In this document: positions 53,681 to 62,043 of the stretch, in pieces
How positions within the stretch are numbered: position 1 is the first letter of the stretch
How the letters are laid out: every line of letters starts with the position of its first letter
Assembly: GCF_023845585.1 (NCBI RefSeq)
Contig: NZ_JAMQHS010000001.1
Location: 186,001 to 250,000, forward strand
Direction: 5' to 3'
DNA: 64,000 bases
From: Clostridium sp. CMCC3677
GTDB lineage: Bacteria; Bacillota; Clostridia; Clostridiales; Clostridiaceae
Made by a program: the position numbers and the translations under genes
The notes under the pieces: generated by a model
What the model was told of the DNA's origin: nothing
What the model saw: only the letters and a program-made list of their open reading frames with translations
Databases searched by the model: none

Positions 53681-53822
53681 ATAAAATTTAATGGGGAATT
53701 GAGAAGTTAAAGTGGAGAGTTCATGATGAAATCTCATAGAGAAATTTTAAAATAAGCTTTCAATAAATAACTCTCAAATCTCCACTATGAACTAAAAAGC
53801 GTGGTGAAGTCCCTTTTTTATG

Positions 53823-54620
53823 TTATATTTTTATAAATTCAGGTTTCATGTTATTGAATTTACAAATATATTTATATCCCATGGAACCTAGAACATCATG
53901 AATATAATCAAATTTAGTAGCTATTTGAGTTGGAATATGTGAATCAGAACCAACTGTAATTATTTCTCCACCTAAATCTTTATACATTTTAAGAATATTT
54001 TTAGATGGTGTTAAATCAGGAAGATTATATTTGAATGATGAAGTATTAATTTCTATTCCTTTACCAGAATCAATAACTTTTTTTAAGATTGCTTCTAAGT
54101 AGTCAGAGAAAAGCTCATCTTTTAAAAGAGTGTCATAATTGCCATATCTTTTTATTAAATCAACATGTCCTAAAATAGAGTAATCATCATATAAGTTGAT
54201 TATTTCTAATAATCTTTTATAATATCCCTCATAAGCTTCATGTTGAGTCTTTCCTTTGTGAAAATCACCTGTAAATAGTTCATGTCTATCTATAGTATGT
54301 ATAGATCCAATTACAAAATCAAAATTATTTTCTTTTATTTCTTTAGAACAACGCTCTAAAACTTGAGTTTGAAGTCCCATTTCAATACCTTTTTTTATAG
54401 AAATTTTATCATGATATTTATCTTTATAAAAATTTATATCTTTAAAGTATTTATCATAATCAACTTTAACATTTGGATTTCCTAATACATCATAATCAAC
54501 ATGATCAGTAAAACAAATTTCTTTAAGTCCTAACTCAATAGATTTTTCTATCATGTCTTTCATTGGAGTTTGTGAATCTGCAGAATAATTACAATGCATA
54601 TGATAATCATAATATAACAT
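53823..54620 (-). CDS. PHP-domain histidinol-phosphatase family protein
   Basis: 265 residues on the minus strand, AAGGAGGC upstream of ATG. PHP motifs: DYHMHCNYSADS (residues 5-16), CFTDHVDYD (about 36-44), DFVIGSIHTID, GHVDLIKRYG and GSDSH near the C-terminus. These His/Asp residues bind the metal cluster. HisK-type enzymes dephosphorylate histidinol phosphate in histidine synthesis, but no other his genes are nearby, so the true substrate is open. The gene converges on the chemoreceptor unit. Confidence 0.88.
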   Translation of the reverse strand: MLYYDYHMHCNYSADSQTPMKDMIEKSIELGLKEICFTDHVDYDVLGNPNVKVDYDKYFKDINFYKDKYHDKISIKKGIEMGLQTQVLERCSKEIKENNFDFVIGSIHTIDRHELFTGDFHKGKTQHEAYEGYYKRLLEIINLYDDYSILGHVDLIKRYGNYDTLLKDELFSDYLEAILKKVIDSGKGIEINTSSFKYNLPDLTPSKNILKMYKDLGGEIITVGSDSHIPTQIATKFDYIHDVLGSMGYKYICKFNNMKPEFIKI

Positions 54621-55040
54621 AAAAAGCCTCCTTACTAATTTAAAACATAGATTAAATATCTTACTTTAAGTAATTTTAATACTAATTTTAATATATTACA
54701 AAATAAAATATTTTTGCAGTGCATTTAAAACAGAGCCAATTATTAATAAGCAATTAAAAATAATTTATAAAATTATGGTTATTATTATAAAATTTTAGTT
54801 TGAAAATAATGTAGCTTTTTATTTTTATAATAATTATAAAATTGTTTGACATTATTAATAATAAAGATATATAATAAATCAAACAAATATATTTTAATAA
54901 ATTTAATTTTGTAAAATTGAATTTATAATTAAGACTAAAGTATTCAATTTTTATATTACTTAAATGTATTTAAATATTGGTTTTTAGTAATAATATATTT
55001 TAGATCGATTATTCTTAATTAAGGTTAGGAGGAAAAGTTT
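54621..55040. other. Divergent intergenic region
   Basis: Very AT-rich; no ORF or RNA recognised. GCATTTAAAACAGAGCC (about 54720) resembles one end of the MITE-like family. TTAGGAGGAAAAG before 55041 is the ribosome binding site of the reductase gene. Confidence 0.5.
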
Positions 55041-55907
55041 ATGGGAGAGAGATACGATATAGCCATTATTGGAAGTGGACCAGCGGGGTTATCAGCAGCA
55101 TTAAATGCAAGAATAAGAAAAAAGAACTTTATAATCTTTGGAAGTAAAGATATTAGTAATAAGTTAGTAAAAGCTCATACAATAAATAATTATTTAGGTT
55201 TTTATGAGAAAAGTGGATTGGAAATAAGAGATGAGTTTCTTAATCATTTAAAATCTATGGATATAAATATTACAGAAGAAAAAGTAAATAACATTTATGC
55301 AATGGGAGATTATTTTTCATTGATGATAAATGAAAAGATGTATGAAGCTACTTCTATAATATTAGCTACTGGAGTGAATTTTGGTAAGCCATTTAAGGGT
55401 GAAGAAGAGTTTTTAGGTAAGGGTGTTGGATATTGTGCAACATGTGATGCACCTTTATACAAAGATAAAGTGGTTACTATAATAGCTTATAATAAGAAAG
55501 ATGAAGAAGAAGCTAATTTTATAGCATCAATAGCATCAAAGGTATATTATATACCTATGTATACTGAGGAAGTAGATGTTAAATCAGGTATTGAGATTAT
55601 AAAAGATAAACCGATAGAGATAAAAGGCGATATTAAAGTTAATTCTTTAATTTTATCTAACAAAGAAATTAAAACTGATGGTATTTTTATATTAAGAGAT
55701 AGTATATCACCTGGTCAATTAGTTCCTGGGTTAGAATTAGATGAAAATCATGTTAAAGTTGATAGACTGATGAAAACAAATATAAAAGGATGTTTTGCAG
55801 CTGGAGATATAGTAGGAGTGCCTTATCAATATATTAAATCAGCAGGAGAAGGAAATATTGCAGCATTATCTGCAGTTTCTTATGTAGATGAAAAAAATAA
55901 AAAATAA
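55041..55907 (+). CDS. Thioredoxin reductase-like flavoprotein, probably ferredoxin-dependent (FFTR type)
   Basis: 288 residues, shorter than NADPH-dependent TrxB (~310). FAD motif AIIGSGPAGLSAALNARIRKK and the redox pair CATC (GVGYCATCDAPLYKDK, about residues 133-148) are kept, as is the C-terminal GCFAAGDIVGVPYQYIKSAGEGN. The NADPH-binding signature GGGDSAxEEA with its HRR partner is absent: the equivalent region reads VVTIIAYNKKDEEEANFIASIASKVYYIP. Loss of this motif characterises clostridial ferredoxin-dependent flavin thioredoxin reductases. Thioredoxin is encoded next, separated by a MITE-like element. Confidence 0.87.
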   Translation: MGERYDIAIIGSGPAGLSAALNARIRKKNFIIFGSKDISNKLVKAHTINNYLGFYEKSGLEIRDEFLNHLKSMDINITEEKVNNIYAMGDYFSLMINEKMYEATSIILATGVNFGKPFKGEEEFLGKGVGYCATCDAPLYKDKVVTIIAYNKKDEEEANFIASIASKVYYIPMYTEEVDVKSGIEIIKDKPIEIKGDIKVNSLILSNKEIKTDGIFILRDSISPGQLVPGLELDENHVKVDRLMKTNIKGCFAAGDIVGVPYQYIKSAGEGNIAALSAVSYVDEKNKK

Positions 55908-55917
55908 AAATATATTT

Positions 55918-56208
55918 GGCTATGTTTAAAAACAGTGTTGATATTGTAGTATAAAGCTCATGGACAGAGGAATTTACTTTAAGAACTCTAAAATAAAGCT
56001 TAGTCCAATTAATGCATGCTCCCAATCAAAGATTGCTGACAAGCAATTAATTGTAAGACTAAAAGGAAACTCGACTCATGTACATTCACTGAGTAAGTTC
56101 GAAAAGTTAAATATAAAATTTAGATTCTCACTTAACAGTTCTAAAAAGCAAATTCCAATGCCAGTTCGCCCTTATACTAAAATATCAACAATCACTTAAA
56201 ACATAGCC
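55918..56208. mobile_element. MITE-like element, family B (full length, with ~70 bp insert)
   Basis: Terminal repeats GGCTATGTTTAAAAACAGTGTTGATAT ... ATATCAACAATCACTTAAAACATAGCC (20-base parts), inner arms GTAGTATAAAGCTCATGG ... CCAGTTCGCCCTTATACTAAA, centre GCATGCTCCCAAT..ATTGCTGACAAGC. Compared with 56640-56863 it holds an extra segment of about 70 bp after TTAATTGTA. Confidence 0.82.
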
Positions 56209-56318
56209 ATATATTTAAAAACTAAGTTAAAGGTTATAAATGATTATACTCTATAAGATTTATATATTTAAAAATAAACTGTTATAAAAAATAATAAAAT
56301 AAAGTGAGGTAATAAATT

Positions 56319-56630
56319 ATGTCAAAAATATTAAAAGTTAATGAATTTGATGATGCAATAAAAGAAGGAATTGTAATAGTAGATTTTTTTGCGGATTGGT
56401 GTGGACCTTGTAAGATGTTAGCGCCTATATTTGAAGAATTAGAAGAAGAAATGAAGGATAAAGTTAAATTCTTTAAAGTTAATGTAGATGAAAGTGGAGA
56501 ATTAGCTAGCAAGTTTAGCGTATTTAGTATTCCAACTATGATAATATTTAAAGATGGTAAAGATGTAAGTACTGAAGTAGGATTCTTACCAAAAGAAAAA
56601 ATAAAAATGAATTTAGAAAAATACATATAA
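56319..56630 (+). CDS. trxA: Thioredoxin
   Basis: 103 residues, AGTGAGGTAA ribosome binding site. Thioredoxin fold with FADWCGPCKMLAPIFEEL (active-site WCGPC at about 29-33) and the cis-proline loop SIPTMIIFKDGK. Reduced by the reductase encoded upstream, it supplies electrons to ribonucleotide reductase, peroxiredoxins and protein disulfides. Two family-B MITE-like elements bracket the gene. Confidence 0.95.
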   Translation: MSKILKVNEFDDAIKEGIVIVDFFADWCGPCKMLAPIFEELEEEMKDKVKFFKVNVDESGELASKFSVFSIPTMIIFKDGKDVSTEVGFLPKEKIKMNLEKYI

Positions 56631-56639
56631 TAATATTGT

Positions 56640-56863
56640 GCTATGTTTTAAAACAGTGTTGATATTGTAGTATAAAGCTCATGGACAGAGGAATTTACTT
56701 TAAGAACTCTAAAATAAAGCTTAGTCCAATTAATGCATGCTCCCAATCAAAGATTGCTGACAAGCAATTAATTGTACAAATCTTCATTAAGAGTTCTAAA
56801 AAGCAAATTCCAACGCCAGTTCGCCCTTATACTAAAATATCAACATTCACTTAAAACATAGCC
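56640..56863. mobile_element. MITE-like element, family B (full length)
   Basis: Near-identical to 55918-56208 apart from the ~70 bp insert: GCTATGTTTTAAAACAGTGT start, CAACATTCACTTAAAACATAGC end. Sits between convergent trxA and the pyridoxal kinase gene. Confidence 0.82.
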
Positions 56864-56876
56864 CCAATTAATTATG

Positions 56877-57707
56877 TTATTTTAATTCACATAAGTATTC
56901 TTCAAAGCAGATACCTTCATGTACTGAGATGTCTAATTCTGATGTGAATTCTAGGCATTTGCTTATAAAATCACTAGCTTTTTTTACACTAGCTATAATA
57001 TCTAAATTATTTACCATATCAGCAGCTAATATTGAACTAAACACATCTCCTGTACCACAACGATCTTTTCCAACTTTTTTTACACTTATTATCTTTGGAG
57101 ATTTTCCAATTTCATAAATATAATTTTGTACATAATTATTATTTTGTAATCCTGTTATTACAATTTTTTTAGGACCATTTTCACATAGGCTTTTAGCTAT
57201 AAATTCTAGTTCTTTTTCATTTAGAGTTCTATTTGGATAGGACATATCTATTAACTTGCAGGCCTCAGTTAGATTTGGAGTTATTATATCAGCATATTTT
57301 ATTAGTAATTTCATCTCATTACACATTTCATTTGTATATGTTGAATATATTTTTCCGTTGTCGCCCATTATAGGATCAACTAAAATATGTGTATTATTAT
57401 CTTTGAATTTTTTTATAAAATCTATGACAATATCAATTTGATTTTTAGAACCTAAAAAACCTGTACATATGCCATCAAAGTTTAAGTTGAGTTCTTTCCA
57501 ATGGTTCGTGAAATTTTCCATCTTATCTGTGTAATCATCAAAAAAGAAATTTGGGAATGCTGTATTTGCAGATAAAATTGCAGTGGGCAATGGGCAACAT
57601 TGTATTTTCATAGCAGATATTATTGGAAGTGCAACAGTTAAAGAACAACGACCAAATCCAGATAAATCATTTATAACAGCTATTCTTTTTTGTTTATTTT
57701 TATTCAT
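56877..57707 (-). CDS. Pyridoxal/pyridoxamine kinase (PfkB/ribokinase superfamily)
   Basis: ATG 57707 is chosen because GAGGTG (57713-57718) lies 5 nt upstream; an ATG at 57731 lies before that site. 276 residues. RIAVINDLSGFGRCSLTVALPIISAMKIQCCPLPTAILS, split here into its conserved PdxK start and A-loop; GFLGS; LVDPIMGDNGKIY; ADIITPNLTEA; and the anion-hole/catalytic motif GTGDVFSSILAA with the Asp base. It phosphorylates pyridoxal/pyridoxamine to the B6 cofactor. It follows an HAD phosphatase gene by 36 nt, probably co-transcribed. Confidence 0.9.
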   Translation of the reverse strand: MNKNKQKRIAVINDLSGFGRCSLTVALPIISAMKIQCCPLPTAILSANTAFPNFFFDDYTDKMENFTNHWKELNLNFDGICTGFLGSKNQIDIVIDFIKKFKDNNTHILVDPIMGDNGKIYSTYTNEMCNEMKLLIKYADIITPNLTEACKLIDMSYPNRTLNEKELEFIAKSLCENGPKKIVITGLQNNNYVQNYIYEIGKSPKIISVKKVGKDRCGTGDVFSSILAADMVNNLDIIASVKKASDFISKCLEFTSELDISVHEGICFEEYLCELK

Positions 57708-57743
57708 ATTAACACCTCTATTAAGTAACATTTCTTTATTTGA

Positions 57744-58571
57744 CTAAAGTATAAACTTTTCTATTACTTTTGCAACACCATCATTTACATTTGTATCTGT
57801 AATGTAATCGGCAACTTCTTTTACTACATCTGAACCATTTCCCATAGCTACCCCAAGTCCAGCAAATTTAATCATTGATAGGTCATTTTCGTTATCCCCT
57901 ATACAGATGACTTCTTCTTGCTTTATTCCAAGTTTTTCAGAAAGAATTCTTGCAGCATTTCCTTTTGAAACACCCCTTTGCATAACTTCAAAATTGTTAT
58001 CACCAGAACTTACAGTCTCTATATCTGAAAATTTTAACAAATTATTTTTAACTTCAAATAAAGTATTTTTATCTTTACTATTATCTAAACAAATTACTTT
58101 TATTATTTTATTACTGTATTTTTCAAGAATTTTATTTATATCAGATGTAATGAAAAATTTAACTTTTTTTTCATCACTGACTAATTTATTTGTTACATTG
58201 TATGTATGATTTTCAGGAAATAGAGAATCAACAATAGCTGTATCATGAGTATAATATATTATTTTAAAATCATGTCCTTTTATAGAATCATGAATCTTTA
58301 ATACTTGTTCATTAGTTAAGGTATTACTATACATTACTTCATTTGTTGATCTATTTTTTATGTATGCTCCATTGCATGAAATAAGATCTGTTTTTATACC
58401 TATAAGGTCAGCAAAATAATCAGCAGAAGCAAATATTCTCCCTGTGCTTATAGCAACTTGCACACCTTTCTTAACAGCTTTTTTTAAAGCATCTTTGTTT
58501 CTTTCACTAATATTACTGTGACCATTTAATAAAGTACCATCCATATCGATACATACTAATTTATATTTCAT
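57744..58571 (-). CDS. Cof-type HAD-IIB sugar/cofactor phosphatase
   Basis: ATG 58571 is chosen because GGGAGG (58581-58586) is 9 nt upstream; the ATG at 58580 directly abuts that site. 275 residues. Motif I DMDGTLL (Asp8 and Asp10), motif II STGR, a type IIB cap, motif III Lys in GVSKGNAARIL and motif IV CIGDNENDLSMIKFAG. These enzymes dephosphorylate sugar phosphates, FMN or PLP. The adjacent pyridoxal kinase makes PLP homeostasis a reasonable but unproved link. Confidence 0.9.
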   Translation of the reverse strand: MKYKLVCIDMDGTLLNGHSNISERNKDALKKAVKKGVQVAISTGRIFASADYFADLIGIKTDLISCNGAYIKNRSTNEVMYSNTLTNEQVLKIHDSIKGHDFKIIYYTHDTAIVDSLFPENHTYNVTNKLVSDEKKVKFFITSDINKILEKYSNKIIKVICLDNSKDKNTLFEVKNNLLKFSDIETVSSGDNNFEVMQRGVSKGNAARILSEKLGIKQEEVICIGDNENDLSMIKFAGLGVAMGNGSDVVKEVADYITDTNVNDGVAKVIEKFIL

Positions 58572-58739
58572 AAATAACATCCTCCCTTTAATGTATGACT
58601 ATGTTTTTTATTGTACAGCAAATTATAGAAAATTTTAAGTTTTAAAGACTTAAAAAACTATATCTATGAGCAAATATTAGTTGAAAATTGAGATTACCAG
58701 ATAAAGAGTAGGGAATTTAGAGTGCTGAAAGAAATTCTA

Positions 58740-58897
58740 TATTAGAATTTTAAAATATATATTTTTGAATGAACAATGAACAATTGACAATTTAGGATGA
58801 AATAACAACGTGATTTCTAAATATATATTTTTTAAGAAAACCAGTGGCTTTCAATCATAATTGTCCATTGTCAACTGTAAATTGTTCATTGAAGGGT
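58740..58897. repeat. Dispersed inverted repeat (TGAACAATTGACAAT ... ATTGTCAACTG..TTCATTG type)
   Basis: AATGAACAATGAACAATTGACAAT (about 58771, in two parts) and CATAATTGTCCATTGTCAACTG..AAATTGTTCATTG (about 58856-58893) are imperfect inverted ends. The right end is shared with 7385-7456. The interior contains no ORF. This fills most of the gap between the HAD and ATP-cone genes. Confidence 0.55.
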
Positions 58898-58912
58898 GGC
58901 ACAATCGTTTTT

Positions 58913-59182
58913 TTAAAAACTTAATGAGCCTTCAAGATATGACTTACATATTGCTTTAAATCCTAATTCTTTTAGTACATTTAAGCATATAGCAAACACT
59001 TCATAAGAAGAAGTTTCTGTTCTATTTAATTTACATAAAATATTATTAACTTCTTTTTCTATTAATTTAAGTTCAGCATCTGATAATGGTTCTGTAACTT
59101 CTTCTGATGCGTTAAGTATTGATTGTCTAATTTTTGACATTTGAAATTCTTCAATTCTTCCATTTTTTTTAATTATGTTCAT
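58913..59182 (-). CDS. Standalone ATP-cone domain protein
   Basis: 89 residues, CAGGAGATGA ribosome binding site. NIIKKNGRIEEFQMSKIRQSILNAS is the ATP-cone start found at the N-terminus of NrdR and class I/III ribonucleotide reductases, and the pattern continues to the end (VNNILCKLNRTETSSYEV). No zinc ribbon (as in NrdR) or reductase domain is attached, so it is a single nucleotide-binding regulatory domain. Partner unknown. No nrd gene is nearby; a trans-acting dATP/ATP sensor is one possibility. Confidence 0.85.
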   Translation of the reverse strand: MNIIKKNGRIEEFQMSKIRQSILNASEEVTEPLSDAELKLIEKEVNNILCKLNRTETSSYEVFAICLNVLKELGFKAICKSYLEGSLSF

Positions 59183-59524
59183 ATAATCATCTCCTGACTT
59201 ATAAATGTTTATTTATATTATCGGTTAAAAGCTATATAAAGTAAATGTTTAATGCACTAATAGAATATATTGTTTGGAATTATGGGGATTTATATTAGAA
59301 TTTGTAATAAGTAAGAATTTTATTTAAAATAGAGCATTATTAAAAAATTGGTAAATTTATTGTTTTGAGCATATATTTTATTTATAAGGAAGTTGTTATA
59401 GATTAATTATCCATGATAACTATAATTTACATCAAGAACTTCATGTGATAAAATTAGATTATATTTATAAGAAAAATGGATAATTATGTTAAAAATATGA
59501 CAACTAGGAAGGGGGAATACTATT
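59183..59524. other. Divergent upstream region of the amidase gene
   Basis: AT-rich, no gene. AATTATCCAT (59405-59414) and ATGGATAATT (59476-59485) are exact inverted copies bracketing the probable promoter zone, an operator candidate. TAGGAAGGGGG (59506-59516) is the ribosome binding site for TTG 59525. Confidence 0.5.
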
Positions 59525-61744
59525 TTGAATATTAAAAGTAAAATAGTGTCATTTTTATTTGTATTTGTAATGGCACTAGGTTTTATGTCATCAACTATTG
59601 TACAAGCATCTGTAAAGGATATAAACATAATATCAGATACAGAAGCTACTGCAAGTGATGCAAAAAAATGGGCAAAAACTAAAGGTGCAACTGAAGAATT
59701 TTTAAGTTTAGCAGACCTTTATTGGAAGTATTCAGAGACTTGCGGAAATGTTAATCCAGCTATTGCATATGTACAATCAGCAAAAGAAACTGGATTTGGA
59801 AGATTTGGAGGAGTATTAGATTCGAGTTTTCGTAATCCATGTGGAATGAAGACTTCACAAGGTGGATCAGATGGAGATAAATATGCTCATAAGAAGTTTA
59901 ATACTTGGGATGAAGGCGTACAAGCTCACATGGATCATTTAGCACTTTATGCAGGGGCTAATGGTTATCCTAAAAGTGATACATATGATCCAAGACATTT
60001 CATAAGTATAAAAGGAAAATCACCAACTGTTAATTCATTAGGTGGAAAATGGGCTCCAAGTATTACTTATGGAGAAGAAGTAAACAAATATTATATAGAA
60101 TTATGTGATTATTCAAATATTACGGTTGATAAAGATGAGCAAAAAGATGATGAAGATAATTTAAATGACAATGATGATTCATCTTATTTTGCACCACCAG
60201 GACCTGTTGAAAAGAAACCTAATTCTTTGGTAACTGATTCTGTAATAATGTTTGACAATTCTTTTGTTGAGCCAACACTTAATAGAGAAACAAATGTTAG
60301 TTCAGATATTGGCTGGAAAGAACAAGATGGAAAGTGGTACTATTATTATTCAGATGAAAGCAAGGCAGCTGGATGGATTAATCCTAATGGAAACTGGTAT
60401 TATTTAAATTCTACAGGGGAGATGTCTGTAGGATGGACGAATTTAGATAATTCATGGTATTATTTCGATGCTGATGGAATTATGGTGACTGGTTGGAAGT
60501 GTATAAATAATAATTGGTATTACCTAAAGACAAGCGGTATAATGGCAACTGGATTTTTACAAAATGCAAATGATTTATATTACTTAGATAAGTCAGGTGC
60601 TATGCTTTCAAAAGAAGGTTGGAATTTAATAGACGAAAAATGGTGCTATGTTGAAAATAGTGGAAAGTTAAAATTAGGTTGGCTTTTAGATAATGGAAAT
60701 AAGTATTATCTTCAAGGTGATGGAAGTATGGTTACAGGAATAAAGTTAATAGATAATAAAACTTATGTATTTGATCAAAATGGAATCAATAAAACAGGTT
60801 GGACAAATATAAATAATTATTGGTATTACTTTAATGAAAATTCAGAAATGAGTACAGGATGGCTTAATTTAAATGGAACATGTTATTACTTATATGATAC
60901 TGGAGCTATGGCAACAGGGTGGTTAAACTTAGGTGATGAGTGGTATCATTTAAATGATAATGGAAGTAGAAGCACAGGATGGGTACAAAGTGGTGGATAT
61001 TACTATTACTTAGACCTGGAAAGTGGAAAGTTACTTAAGAATACAAAAGTTGATGGTTATGATATAGATAAAAATGGAAGAAGGAAGTCAGATAAAAATG
61101 ATGTAACTTCTGGAAATAATTCTAATAATAGTTTAAGCAAGACTATTGTAGTGGATGCAGGTCATAACTTTGGTGGAGATGATGGAGCATACGCTACCAA
61201 TAATGGGATTACTTATTCAGAAAGAGATTTAAATATGCAAGTTGCAGCAAAACTTAAATCAGAACTTGAAAATAAAGGTTATACTGTTGCTATGACTAGA
61301 AATGAATCAGAGAGAGAAACATTAGCAGCTATGCAAAGTCTTGATAAAAGAGTTAAATTAGCTAATGATCTTAATGCTACTTTATTTGTAAGTATACATC
61401 ATAATTCAGCAGATGCAGCATCTGCAAATGGAGTGGAAGTATTTTATAGCACTAATGCTCAAGATGATAGAATGGGTGGAAAATCACCTAACCAATCAAG
61501 AATTGAGAAAAGTAAAGCAATGGCAACAAGTGTTGTAAATAATATATGTAGCAAAACAGGTGCTACAAATAGAGGACCTAAAAATGGGAATTTAAATGTT
61601 TGTAGAAACACTAATATGCCAGCAATACTTATTGAATGTGGATTTATAACTAATGCAAATGAAGCAGCAAGATGTGCGGATTCAAACAATCAGACAATTG
61701 TAGCAAAAGCAATAGCCGAAGCAATTGAAAATCAATTAAATTAA
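59525..61744 (+). CDS. Bifunctional autolysin: glucosaminidase-like domain, wall-binding repeats, N-acetylmuramoyl-L-alanine amidase
   Basis: 739 residues from TTG 59525. Signal peptide 1-29 (FVFVMALGFMSSTIVQA). Residues 45-205 are a glucosaminidase/lysozyme-like domain (VNPAIAYVQSAKETGFGRFGG with the catalytic Glu, NPCGMKTSQGG, WDEGVQAHMDHLALYAGA). About eleven wall-binding repeats occupy 265-525. Amidase_3 occupies 540-739 with the zinc ligands in VVDAGHN, YSERDLN and VSIHHNSAD and the catalytic Glu in LIECGFITN. It cuts both the glycan strand and the stem peptide bond. The next gene is a tandem paralogue. Confidence 0.93.
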   Translation: MNIKSKIVSFLFVFVMALGFMSSTIVQASVKDINIISDTEATASDAKKWAKTKGATEEFLSLADLYWKYSETCGNVNPAIAYVQSAKETGFGRFGGVLDSSFRNPCGMKTSQGGSDGDKYAHKKFNTWDEGVQAHMDHLALYAGANGYPKSDTYDPRHFISIKGKSPTVNSLGGKWAPSITYGEEVNKYYIELCDYSNITVDKDEQKDDEDNLNDNDDSSYFAPPGPVEKKPNSLVTDSVIMFDNSFVEPTLNRETNVSSDIGWKEQDGKWYYYYSDESKAAGWINPNGNWYYLNSTGEMSVGWTNLDNSWYYFDADGIMVTGWKCINNNWYYLKTSGIMATGFLQNANDLYYLDKSGAMLSKEGWNLIDEKWCYVENSGKLKLGWLLDNGNKYYLQGDGSMVTGIKLIDNKTYVFDQNGINKTGWTNINNYWYYFNENSEMSTGWLNLNGTCYYLYDTGAMATGWLNLGDEWYHLNDNGSRSTGWVQSGGYYYYLDLESGKLLKNTKVDGYDIDKNGRRKSDKNDVTSGNNSNNSLSKTIVVDAGHNFGGDDGAYATNNGITYSERDLNMQVAAKLKSELENKGYTVAMTRNESERETLAAMQSLDKRVKLANDLNATLFVSIHHNSADAASANGVEVFYSTNAQDDRMGGKSPNQSRIEKSKAMATSVVNNICSKTGATNRGPKNGNLNVCRNTNMPAILIECGFITNANEAARCADSNNQTIVAKAIAEAIENQLN

Positions 61745-61768
61745 TTGTAGAAACTTAGAAAAGTTAAA

Positions 61769-61822
61769 TAAAAAAATCTTTTACGTAAATTTAAGGTTTA
61801 TGTAGAAGATTTTTTATTTTTT
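61769..61822 (+). terminator. Probable terminator
   Basis: AAAAAAATCTTTTAC ... GTAGAAGATTTTTTATTT stem. Confidence 0.75.
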
Positions 61823-62043
61823 TCTATGGAAAATGAAACCATAAAAAACTTGCTGATTAAGTATAATTAAGTAGAATAAAGGCTTTAGACAGAATTAGAA
61901 AGTTAATTATAAAAATTTACTTTTTTTTTTGCATATGTTAGAATTAGTGTGATTTTAGAATATTAATGCAAATTTTTTGGAGAATTTTGTAGATGATATT
62001 TTAAATTATATATTTCAGAGGAGAATGGAGGGAAAGAAAGATT

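Noticed and set aside
55960..56199. A 79-codon plus-strand frame between the thioredoxin reductase and thioredoxin genes
   Set aside because: It lies wholly inside a family-B MITE-like element, its arms translate an inverted repeat, and there is no ribosome binding site. The equivalent frame is disrupted in the other copy.
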